DNA of 6,164 nucleotides. It comes from GWC2-37-13 sp964564535 (lineage in GTDB: Bacteria > Patescibacteriota > Microgenomatia > UBA1406 > GWC2-37-13). The stretch spans positions 1-6,164 of the forward strand of contig CAZMBH010000053.1 in NCBI GenBank assembly GCA_964564535.1. The letters run 5' to 3'. Position 1 is the first letter of the stretch. Each line of letters opens with the position of its first letter. Made by a program: the position numbers and the translations under genes. Under the pieces are notes generated by a model. The model did not search any database, was not told where the DNA came from, and worked only from the letters and a program-made list of their open reading frames with translations. Positions 1-4,516 of this stretch are shown here, one piece after another.

Positions 1-15
1 CGAATCTTACCTTGA

Positions 16-94
16 AGGCGGTTTGTGAGGAACGAACAAACCGCCTATTGTCTTCGGGCAAGTCTCCTCTTTTTTTCCATAAAAAAAGAGGAGA
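16..94 (+). other. Three tandem hairpins at the 5' side of the RNA candidate
   Basis: Hairpin one pairs AGGCGGTTTGT (16-26) with ACAAACCGCCT (36-46), a perfect 11-bp stem with a 9-nt loop. Hairpin two pairs TTGTC (48-52) with GGCAA (57-61) around a TTCG loop; the closing C-G pair makes it a canonical UUCG tetraloop on the + strand. Hairpin three pairs TCTCCTCTTTTTTT (63-76) with AAAAAAAGAGGAGA (81-94), a perfect 14-bp stem with loop CCAT. They follow each other with almost no spacer. None is followed by a run of T on the + strand, so they do not look like terminators. Confidence 0.75.
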
Positions 95-115
95 ATAATT
101 TTCTCGAAGGAGGGC

Positions 116-198
116 GTCGTAAAATAGGTCTATTTTGCGATGACCAGGAACCCCCAACAATTTAGAGACGTCGTAAAAAATCTTTTTACGACTGTCTC
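116..198 (+). repeat. Two related hairpins sharing GTCGTAAAA in the left arm
   Basis: The first hairpin pairs GTCGTAAAATA (116-126) with TATTTTGCGAT (131-141) around GGTC, with two G-T wobbles. The second pairs GTCGTAAAAA (170-179) with TTTTTACGAC (183-192) around a 3-nt loop, and extends outward through GAGAC (165-169) with GTCTC (194-198), past one bulged T. Both left arms begin CGTCGTAAAA, so the second may be a copy of the first. The arms differ in sequence yet pairing is kept by wobble and compensating bases, which favours a folded RNA. Confidence 0.65.
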
Positions 199-243
199 GT
201 TAATAAGTTTTATTAAAATTGGAGGTTCCGTTCCAAGAGAAAA

Positions 244-304
244 CAGCCCGAAGCGAAAAATGGAGGAGATGGTGAAGGAGGACTCCATTTTGAGTGGAGG
301 GCTG
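244..304 (+). other. Nested stem domain in the RNA candidate
   Basis: The outer stem pairs CAGCCC (244-249) with GGGCTG (299-304). Inside it AAAATGGAG (257-265) pairs perfectly with CTCCATTTT (283-291). Two coaxial, correctly nested perfect stems within 61 bases are unlikely by chance. An alternative pairing of GCTGAT (301-306) with ATCAGC (331-336) would compete with the outer stem, so a conformational switch is possible in principle. Confidence 0.6.
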
Positions 305-419
305 ATTACTTGCCCGAAACAATTACATTTATCAGCAAGCACACAGACGATAGCCTTTTAGAAGGCAAAGACAATGTAGTGTGATTTTTCTTTTCAGTGA
401 CCAACTATAAGAAGGCACG

Positions 420-513
420 GCGGTGATGGGCTTGCAACAATCAAAGGTGAGGCGGAAACTCTGTTTTTCGTCCTTGGCTGTTAATAATGCTCGGTATCGT
501 TTGAACACACCGC
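420..513 (+). other. Possible long-range closing stem in the RNA candidate
   Basis: GCGGTG (420-425) is complementary to CACCGC (508-513) and would close a domain with an 82-nt interior. With only six pairs and a long loop the evidence is weak; it is listed because it would organise the part of the RNA that has few local hairpins. Confidence 0.3.
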
Positions 514-619
514 TTGAGGTTTACTCTGTGGCCAATATGCTTTCCTTAGTTCCAAGAATAACAATTATTATTATCTCACTGACTTTATAGCACTACTTTT
601 CCGATAGCCTTTATGGAGA

Positions 620-656
620 CTACCCAAAGCTCGTGGGGGTGGCGCGAGGATGGTAG
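620..656 (+). other. Nested hairpin near the 3' side of the RNA candidate
   Basis: CTACC (620-624) pairs with GGTAG (652-656), and inside it CTCG (630-633) pairs with CGAG (644-647). The loop is G-rich. A further hairpin, TCATTT (688-693) with AAATGA (706-711), follows. Beyond that the sequence turns AT-rich and I see no more stems of similar quality, which is why the RNA is drawn to end near 711. Confidence 0.45.
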
Positions 657-711
657 GTACTGCTCTTATGGTTTCCTAAAGATTTCTTCATTTGGCGTGC
701 GGGTGAAATGA

Positions 712-949
712 TAGTTATTTTCAAATTTTATATGGTAAACAATAATTCCAGACTGGTTTTAGGAATGTTGCCTATTTCTTTCTTTTTATATTCCCTTTTT
801 TTCTTTATTGGTTTGCCTGTTGGTTGACAGTTTTGTTGGAGTATTACCGGAGTTTATCCGTTATACGATTTGGACTGTTTATAGTTCGTGGCTGGTTAAA
901 TTTTGTTTCATTGTGTTTTATCTTATCTTCTTTTAACCTTTCTGCCTAT
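712..949. other. AT-rich stretch with no identified gene
   Basis: T-rich runs lie around 776-805. A weak 5-bp inverted repeat ATTCC (745-749) with GGAAT (762-766) precedes them and could act as a poor 3' end for the upstream RNA. A perfect TTGACA hexamer sits at 824-829, but no good -10 hexamer is found 16-18 bases downstream. From 824 an open frame with a TTG start continues into the XRE gene, but its first 42 codons give a hydrophobic sequence unlike any XRE extension I know, so I treat it as non-coding. Confidence 0.4.
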
Positions 950-1174
950 ATGAAATATAAATACATCTTTGGAAGACTGGGAAAGGAAATAGCAAGAATA
1001 AGAAAGGAGGGAGATTTATCTCAAGAGGATTTAGCACTCGATTGTTATATCGACCGTTCTTATTTGGCGGAGGTTGAGGAAGGGAAAACCAATCCTACAT
1101 TAAAAATGTTACTCAAAATATCATCTGTCTTGAAAATTAAATTGAGTGATATTTTGGTCAATATTAAACAATAA
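950..1174 (+). CDS. XRE/Cro-C1-type helix-turn-helix regulator, small
   Basis: A 74-residue protein that is almost only a lambda-repressor-like DNA-binding domain. It reads LGKEIARIRKEGDLSQEDLA then IDRSYLAEVEEGKTNPTLKM, followed by LLKISSVLKIKLSDIL, the usual five-helix order: helix 1 at residues 10-19, the LSQEDLA start of the HTH, the recognition helix around RSYLAEVEEG, then NPTLKMLLKIS. The layout resembles restriction-modification controller (C) proteins and small phage or plasmid repressors, which bind operators as dimers; that role is inferred. The ATG at 950 is chosen because it starts just before helix 1 as in the family. No clear Shine-Dalgarno sequence precedes it. An in-frame TTG at 824 would add 42 mostly hydrophobic residues and is judged less likely. 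No methylase or nuclease gene is adjacent, so a restriction role is not supported. Confidence 0.85.
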   Translation: MKYKYIFGRLGKEIARIRKEGDLSQEDLALDCYIDRSYLAEVEEGKTNPTLKMLLKISSVLKIKLSDILVNIKQ

Positions 1175-1209
1175 AGAAAATACCTTGCTATGACAACCTA
1201 ATAAAAACC

Positions 1210-1240
1210 TTGACAAACACAAAAAGATTTATTGTATAAT
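1210..1240 (+). promoter_or_regulatory. Near-consensus sigma-70-type promoter
   Basis: TTGACA at 1210-1215 and TATAAT at 1235-1240 are both perfect hexamers with a 19-bp spacer, slightly longer than ideal. It is the best promoter in the window. Transcription would start near 1247 on the + strand, but no gene lies downstream in that direction: an intrinsic terminator begins at about 1252, and the next gene is convergent. Confidence 0.75.
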
Positions 1241-1251
1241 TAAAGCCTATT

Positions 1252-1283
1252 GGGGACTAGGGTTTTCCTGGGCCCCTTTTTTT
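1252..1283 (+). terminator. Intrinsic terminator directly after the promoter
   Basis: GGGGACTAGG (1252-1261) pairs with CCTGGGCCCC (1267-1276), with one A-G mismatch and one wobble, around the loop GTTTT. Seven T follow (1277-1283). It would end transcripts from the XRE gene and also those from the promoter just upstream. The T run overlaps the stop codon of the convergent DUF3800 gene. On the minus strand no T run follows, so it is one-directional. Confidence 0.85.
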
Positions 1284-2016
1284 ATGGGAAGATCTTCAAT
1301 CCGTAGTTCAAGAACGCTCCGTTTTTCTTGTGAAGTTTGGTTTTTATAATCCCAAACGGTTTATTTTCTTTCTTCGGGTCCAATACGTATTTACCAACAG
1401 GATAAGCGACTAAATCAGCAATTTGATGACCGATGACATTCTGGGTTTTTTGATTGAAAGAAAGATCTATAAACTTTCTTTGAACTTCGTCAGGTTTTAT
1501 AAATTCATTGCCTTTACTCCGAAATCCTTCATAGACTAACGCCAGTTGCCTGTCATTATGAGTTTCTCTTGACTCGGCCCGAAGCATAATCCCCTCATTA
1601 CTTCTTCCTAAATACATAACTGTTCGTTCAAGAATAAAACGAAAACAAATATAATAGGGATTATTGGGTTGTGAATATGCTTTAATCAATTTTAATTTAT
1701 TAATTGCTCCAGCAATGATTGTAAATTCTAATGAAGATATAAGTTTGTCCAGGTCGTCTAGAAATGCTTCTCTTTTCTTCCGATCAACTAAACTGGCAAA
1801 ATCATTTTTCTGTTTTCTAATATCGTAAGATCTTAAAATTATTGCAGGATTATTGAAATACTTTATTTTCAATTTATTTATCTCTGGCTCTACGGTTTTC
1901 GAGTAATAGTCCAAGTCAAAAATACAGCCGACCAATACAAACATTGGATAGGACTTATCAATTTTATCCTCCTCCAAACTGTGATCACCTGACTCATCCA
2001 AAAACATGAGTTTCAT
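1282..2016 (-). CDS. DUF3800 family protein (predicted RNase H-like fold)
   Basis: A 244-residue protein with the family's hallmarks: an N-terminal FLDESGDH (residues 5-12), a middle EFTIIAGAI strand (97-105), an acidic RAESRE segment (146-151), the C-terminal GHQIADLVAYPVGKYVLDP (196-214) and the closing YGLKIFP. DUF3800 proteins are predicted to share the RNase H fold, with acidic residues such as D7 and E8, perhaps E148, and D201 placed to bind metal; nuclease activity is a prediction, not established here. Length is normal and the gene looks intact. The family is common on phages, integrated elements and genomic islands, sometimes near defence genes. The start at 2016 gives the expected MKLMFLDESG; a second ATG three codons in is possible. 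No Shine-Dalgarno sequence is seen. The gene is divergent from the 297-residue gene and ends inside the terminator T run. Confidence 0.93.
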   Translation of the reverse strand: MKLMFLDESGDHSLEEDKIDKSYPMFVLVGCIFDLDYYSKTVEPEINKLKIKYFNNPAIILRSYDIRKQKNDFASLVDRKKREAFLDDLDKLISSLEFTIIAGAINKLKLIKAYSQPNNPYYICFRFILERTVMYLGRSNEGIMLRAESRETHNDRQLALVYEGFRSKGNEFIKPDEVQRKFIDLSFNQKTQNVIGHQIADLVAYPVGKYVLDPKKENKPFGIIKTKLHKKNGAFLNYGLKIFP

Positions 2017-2030
2017 AAGGTATTTAAGAT

Positions 2031-2059
2031 TTAATTCTTTCTGTTAAAAATTATACAAT
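2031..2059 (+). promoter_or_regulatory. Possible promoter of the 297-residue gene
   Basis: TTAATT (2031-2036) and TACAAT (2054-2059) with a 17-bp spacer could serve as -35 and -10. The -10 overlaps the minus-strand TATAAT, so the two divergent promoters would compete or be regulated together. The match is weak and the region is almost pure A and T. Confidence 0.3.
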
Positions 2060-2078
2060 ATTTTTATTACTATATATT
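2050..2078 (-). promoter_or_regulatory. Possible promoter of the DUF3800 gene
   Basis: On the minus strand a perfect TATAAT is formed by 2055-2050, preceded by TTG as in the promoter at 1210-1240. The matching -35 position (2078-2073) reads AATATA, a poor match. Transcription would begin near 2043, about 27 nt before the start codon. The hexamer is perfect, but in such AT-rich DNA this is only moderate support. Confidence 0.4.
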
Positions 2079-2079
2079 T

Positions 2080-2973
2080 ATGGAAGGAAAGAAAGATAAA
2101 AAACAAAAAGATGGTGACGATACTAAATTACAACAATTTAGAATAAAGCAATTAAACGATTTTAAGATAAAAATTATTATCCCTATTGAAAAATTACATT
2201 GGAAAAAAATAAAAAAATTTAAGGATGATTGGGGAATTAAAACAAGAGAATTAAAAAACGATAAAAAAATCGAAAAGTGGTATAAAGAAGTTCAGATAAA
2301 ACACCCTAATAAAAAATATAATGTTTTAATTTTCGAAGTAGAAAAGTTTCATGAAATTGAAGATGAAAAAATTATAAATACAATACACTCTGATTTTGTG
2401 GAATCAGAACCTCGTATTATTTCCCTAGGAGATTCACCTGGAGTAGTTTTTGATTATGAAGTAAAACTTTTAATGAGCCAATTGAATCTCGATCTGTATT
2501 GGGGAAAATTATTCAAGCAGTATCTTTTATTTGGCAGTGATCAAATAAGCTCTGTAAAAAATCCTAGTATTGATGTAACTGAACGAATAACTTACGGTAA
2601 AAATCCGCAACAACTTGAACACAGAATTGCCTTAAATATTTCAACAAATACATCGCTCGAGGAAATTCAATTATTTTGGGATCAAATTGTTGAACCACTT
2701 CAACAAAAAATAAAAGTGCATTGGTTAAATAAAAAAAGAAAAACTAAATTACAGCCATTATTGGAAAAATTAATCGATCTGGATATTGAGGATCAAAAAA
2801 CTAGTATTTATAGATCGGATTATGAGAAAGCTGATTTATTATTTGGTAGCATAGATGACGATAAAAAATATAATACATGGAGTGAGGAGAAAACTAATCA
2901 ACTTGAAAATAAAAGAATAAAACGAATTACTAATCTAAGACGTCAATTCAATAAATTTCTTCTATCTCAATAA
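2080..2973 (+). CDS. Unrecognised Lys-rich 297-residue protein
   Basis: I do not recognise a family. The protein begins with a charged, low-complexity tail (residues 1-18, nearly half Lys). A mixed alpha/beta region follows, with strands such as FKIKIIIPI (28-36) and NVLIFEVEKF (81-90) and a helical segment around 127-150. A segment near 176-210, HRIALNIST then NTSLEEIQLFWDQI, has the strand-then-helix pattern with a Trp that I have seen in hypothetical proteins of mobile elements, but it implies no function. The C-terminus (274-295) is a basic helix suited to nucleic-acid contact. There is no signal peptide or membrane segment, so it is probably cytoplasmic. The ATG at 2080 has no clear Shine-Dalgarno sequence; translation may start on a short leader. 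The open frame is long, uninterrupted and codon use matches the neighbours, so it is a real gene. The 11-bp inverted repeat at 2966 overlaps its last codons. Confidence 0.85.
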   Translation: MEGKKDKKQKDGDDTKLQQFRIKQLNDFKIKIIIPIEKLHWKKIKKFKDDWGIKTRELKNDKKIEKWYKEVQIKHPNKKYNVLIFEVEKFHEIEDEKIINTIHSDFVESEPRIISLGDSPGVVFDYEVKLLMSQLNLDLYWGKLFKQYLLFGSDQISSVKNPSIDVTERITYGKNPQQLEHRIALNISTNTSLEEIQLFWDQIVEPLQQKIKVHWLNKKRKTKLQPLLEKLIDLDIEDQKTSIYRSDYEKADLLFGSIDDDKKYNTWSEEKTNQLENKRIKRITNLRRQFNKFLLSQ

Positions 2974-2991
2974 GAACCGCTTCTTATTGAG
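2966..2991. repeat. Perfect 11-bp inverted repeat across a stop codon
   Basis: CTCAATAAGAA (2966-2976) and TTCTTATTGAG (2981-2991) are exact complements around CCGC. The left arm contains the last codons and the TAA of the 297-residue gene. No T run follows on either strand, so it is not a canonical intrinsic terminator. It could be an mRNA 3' hairpin, a factor-assisted end, or an operator for the cluster that starts at 3043. Confidence 0.7.
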
Positions 2992-3012
2992 TTCGACAAC
3001 AAAACACCTTTT

Positions 3013-3036
3013 GATAATCTTCTTTTAGATGGAGGA
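3013..3036 (+). promoter_or_regulatory. Ribosome binding site, and a possible -10 box, of the right-hand gene cluster
   Basis: GGAGGA at 3031-3036 is the strongest Shine-Dalgarno sequence in the window, 6 nt before the ATG at 3043. GATAAT at 3013-3018 could be a -10 box; the nearest -35-like hexamer, TTCGAC at 2992-2997, is only 15 bp away, so promoter assignment is weak. A start of transcription here would fit the hairpin at 2966-2991 separating this cluster from the upstream gene. Confidence 0.5.
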
Positions 3037-3042
3037 AAGCAT

Positions 3043-3240
3043 ATGACTAATTTTCGCCAATTACCAAAAAACAATTTAATAAGAAATATTAGGAAAATAA
3101 AAAAGGCAGTAATTAAAAAATGTCGTAGCTGTATTGGTGATCAAAAAAGTATAGGTTGTTCTACTTCCGGTTGTTCACTTTTTCCTTATTGTCCATATTT
3201 AGGTAAAAAAATAAACAAAATAAATTATCAAAAAGAATGA
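3043..3240 (+). CDS. Small Cys-rich, probably zinc-binding protein
   Basis: A 65-residue protein with a basic N-terminal half (residues 16-27 are mostly Lys, Arg and Ile) followed by a Cys cluster: C27, C30, C39, C44 and C50. The spacing CxxC-G, then C-(4)-C-SLFPY, matches a small protein type common in phages and mobile elements, in which a CxxC pair plus a later pair precede a P-L-(Y/F/W)-P-Y tail, and which is thought to bind zinc. Function is unknown; binding to nucleic acid is a reasonable guess from its charge. It has a strong ribosome binding site and is the first gene of a tight cluster; the next gene starts 3 nt after its TGA, so translation is probably coupled. Confidence 0.8.
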   Translation: MTNFRQLPKNNLIRNIRKIKKAVIKKCRSCIGDQKSIGCSTSGCSLFPYCPYLGKKINKINYQKE

Positions 3241-3243
3241 CGT

Positions 3244-3429
3244 ATGGAAAATTTAATATCACCAGTTAAATTACCGGACAAAGCAATAAAAGAATTCCAA
3301 GATTTAATGACTAAACATTTTGGATCAAGTTTAAGTTTTGAACAAGCAAAAAAACGAGCTCAAGAATTTATAAATTTTTTTATGGTAATTTCCCTATCAA
3401 TATCAAAATCATTAAGTTATCAAAAATAA
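3244..3429 (+). CDS. Small conserved helical protein of recombinase-linked clusters
   Basis: 61 residues. The core LPDKAIKEFQDLMTKHFG (10-27), then LSFEQAKKRAQEFINFF (30-46), is two amphipathic helices with an acidic/aliphatic pattern. I associate this pattern with short hypothetical proteins of Patescibacteria elements, usually near a serine recombinase; this is recalled resemblance, not a search. The tail after residue 47 is hydrophobic and Ser-rich and may be variable. The function is unknown. The start lies 3 nt after the preceding stop with no good Shine-Dalgarno sequence, which points to coupled translation. Confidence 0.75.
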   Translation: MENLISPVKLPDKAIKEFQDLMTKHFGSSLSFEQAKKRAQEFINFFMVISLSISKSLSYQK

Positions 3430-3453
3430 GTTAAAAATATTTATTTGAAAAGT

Positions 3454-3669
3454 ATGGAAGAAAATAATGATCCAAATCAGAAAACAATAATTAAAGAGGT
3501 TACTCCTCAATTCCACTCCGAACGATGTCCTGTTTGTAATGGTTTTGGAACTTTGAAATACAATACTAAAACCTGTCAAGGATGTTATGGCAAAGGCTAT
3601 GTAATTGTTCCTAATTTTAATTTAGAAGGAGAGAAAGAATATGGAAACAACCGCAATATCAGAAAATAA
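3454..3669 (+). CDS. Small DnaJ-type zinc-finger protein
   Basis: 71 residues from the ATG at 3454. C25-P-V-C28-NGFG and C41-QGC44-YGKG are two CxxCxGxG repeats, the zinc-binding unit of the DnaJ/HSP40 Cys-rich domain. DnaJ itself has four such repeats and a J domain; here only two repeats and short flanks are present, so this is not a co-chaperone in the usual sense. Similar single-zinc mini-proteins occur in phages and mobile elements. A TTG three codons upstream (3445) is a possible but less likely start. The 3' end overlaps the next gene by 29 nt, and that gene's ribosome binding site lies inside this one, a sign of a real operon. Confidence 0.8.
   Translation: MEENNDPNQKTIIKEVTPQFHSERCPVCNGFGTLKYNTKTCQGCYGKGYVIVPNFNLEGEKEYGNNRNIRK
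3625..3631 (+). promoter_or_regulatory. Ribosome binding site of the winged-helix gene
   Basis: GAAGGAG lies 9 nt before the ATG at 3641, inside the coding sequence of the zinc-finger gene. It fixes the start of the next gene and supports translation of the frame that is later interrupted. Confidence 0.75.
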
Positions 3670-4407
3670 AGGATGGGTTAAGTTTCACCGGAAATTATTA
3701 GATAACCCAATAAGTAAAAAGCCAAATTATTTAACTATTTTTGTTTATCTTCTTCTAAAAGTTAACCATAAAAACAATGACATAATTTTAGATGGCAAAA
3801 AAAAACTATTAAACGAGGACAGTTGTTAACCTCGATATTCTCAATAGCTGAATTCTATAGCCTTTCAACTTCAACTGTTTCTAAAGTTCTAAAATATTTG
3901 GAAACGGAAAGGATGATTAAAAAATTATCAACCAATAAATATAGCCTTATAACAGTCCTTAACTACAATCGCTATCAAGATCCCGAGATCATTTCTGAAA
4001 ACAAAACGAAAACAGATCAAAACCAAAACGAAACAAACAATAATGATAAGAATGAAAATAAGAATATAAATACTGGCAAAAGCCCAGAAGATTTCAACTT
4101 TACAGAGAAGCCTATTCGGCAGTACAATCCAACCTTAGGAGAAGAATTTAATGGTTCTAATAGCCACGCCTGGCAGGAAAAAGGCCAACGATACGCGGAT
4201 AATCTCAAACTGAAATTTACCGACGGTCTTGATAAACGCTGGTTTAAGATGTTTAAGGAAGCAGCTAATGGTAAAAATTCTAGAAATATTGAAATTGCTT
4301 ATTCTTATGTCATAGACCACCCTAAATTATTAACGACAGAGGAAAAAGTAAAAATGTTTTTTTGTGTATTTAATAATGGATTAAATAATCAGTTGAAAAA
4401 CAAATGA
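3641..4407 (+). CDS. Winged-helix replication-type protein, split by a -1 frameshift
   Basis: Read as one frame with a -1 shift at A9 (3797-3805) it gives 255 residues. Residues 8-60 (GWVKFHRKLLDNP, then YLTIFVYLLLKVNHK, DGKKKTIKRGQLLTS) match the N-terminal domain of phage replisome-organiser-like proteins. A winged helix follows (about 64-110, with STVSKVLKYLE as recognition helix and YSLITVLNYNRYQ as wing), then an Asn/Lys-rich linker (119-147) and a C-terminal helical domain (160-250). The likely role is DNA binding in replication initiation or helicase loading of the element; that is family inference. As the sequence stands, the upstream frame stops at 3827-3829 after 62 residues, before the winged helix, and the second half is open to 4407 from a TTG at 3823. 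The joined product restores the family's IKRGQLLTS segment exactly. This is a genuine slip site, a sequencing error, or a recent pseudogene. Tandem stops (TGA TAA) end it. Confidence 0.82.
3797..3834 (+). promoter_or_regulatory. A9 slip site with downstream hairpin
   Basis: Nine A occupy 3797-3805, read GGC AAA AAA AAA CTA in the upstream frame, so the heptamer A AAA AAA is in the phase used for -1 slipping. CGAGG (3814-3818) can pair with CCTCG (3830-3834) starting 8 nt after the run, the distance typical of a stimulating hairpin, although the 5-bp stem is short and its loop holds the upstream stop. RNA polymerase could also add an A in such a run. GAGG at 3815-3818 sits 4 nt before the TTG at 3823, so re-initiation is a third route. 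Confidence 0.5.
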
Positions 4408-4428
4408 TAAATTTTATAGAATTACTTT

Positions 4429-4492
4429 GAGCACAGAGAGAGGTTAGGTTTTTTAATGCCCTCGTTAGACAGGACCTAACCGTTCTGTGCTC
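4429..4492. repeat. 64-bp interrupted inverted repeat before the recombinase
   Basis: The outer arms GAGCACAGA (4429-4437) and TCTGTGCTC (4484-4492) are exact complements, as are the inner arms GGTTAGGT (4442-4449) and ACCTAACC (4474-4481). The arms are separated by 4 nt on the left and 2 nt on the right, with a 24-nt centre. It lies between the winged-helix gene and the recombinase, ending 24 nt before the recombinase ATG. It could be an attachment or resolution site (large serine recombinases use dyad sites, often next to their gene), an operator, or an mRNA leader hairpin. No T run follows directly, so a simple terminator is less likely. Confidence 0.75.
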
Positions 4493-4516
4493 ACTAGCGG
4501 GGGTATTATTTTTATT

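Larger units (their letters stand above)
1..711 (+). ncRNA. Candidate large structured non-coding RNA (class not recognised)
   Basis: No open frame here has a convincing start, ribosome binding site or protein family. The stretch is instead dense in inverted repeats: perfect stems of 11 bp (16-46) and 14 bp (63-94), near-perfect stems at 116-141 and 165-198, a nested domain at 244-304, a short hairpin at 353-366 and a nested hairpin at 620-656. It is visibly richer in G and C than the adjacent genes. The + strand is chosen because the hairpin at 48-61 closes as C(TTCG)G, the extra-stable UUCG tetraloop, which would not form on the other strand. The left end may lie outside the window; the right end is set after the last stem I can see (688-711). 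Large ornate RNAs such as GOLLD and ROOL occur in phages and mobile elements, and size and context fit that kind of molecule, but I cannot match it to either. I saw no tmRNA, RNase P or group I/II intron core motif. The existence of an RNA is inference from structure. Confidence 0.5.

Noticed and set aside
1..12. CGAATC at the very start, resembling the T-loop end of a tRNA
   Set aside because: The rest of any tRNA would lie outside the window and the following bases do not form a recognisable acceptor end.
130..361. Open frames of 70-73 codons on both strands over the same DNA
   Set aside because: They overlap each other within a stretch full of perfect stems, have no ribosome binding site or family resemblance, and hairpins explain the region better.
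1..720. Known RNAs: tmRNA, RNase P RNA, group I or II intron, rRNA fragment
   Set aside because: I looked for their signature segments (the tmRNA ends, the GAGGAAAGUCC of RNase P, intron catalytic cores, the rRNA 3' end) and found none. A covariance-model scan could still overturn this.
824..867. Promoter from TTGACA (824-829) with TATACG (862-867)
   Set aside because: The 32-bp spacing is far too long, and no acceptable -10 hexamer lies at the normal distance.
4017..4320. Two minus-strand open frames within the winged-helix gene
   Set aside because: They are antisense to a frame with a recognisable domain and Asn-rich linker, and have no features of their own.
3238..4407. Alternative genetic code with TGA read as Gly (as in Gracilibacteria)
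   Set aside because: TGA ends two genes at sensible positions, with the next gene starting 3 nt later in one case; Gly is written GGN throughout and the long recombinase frame has no internal TGA.
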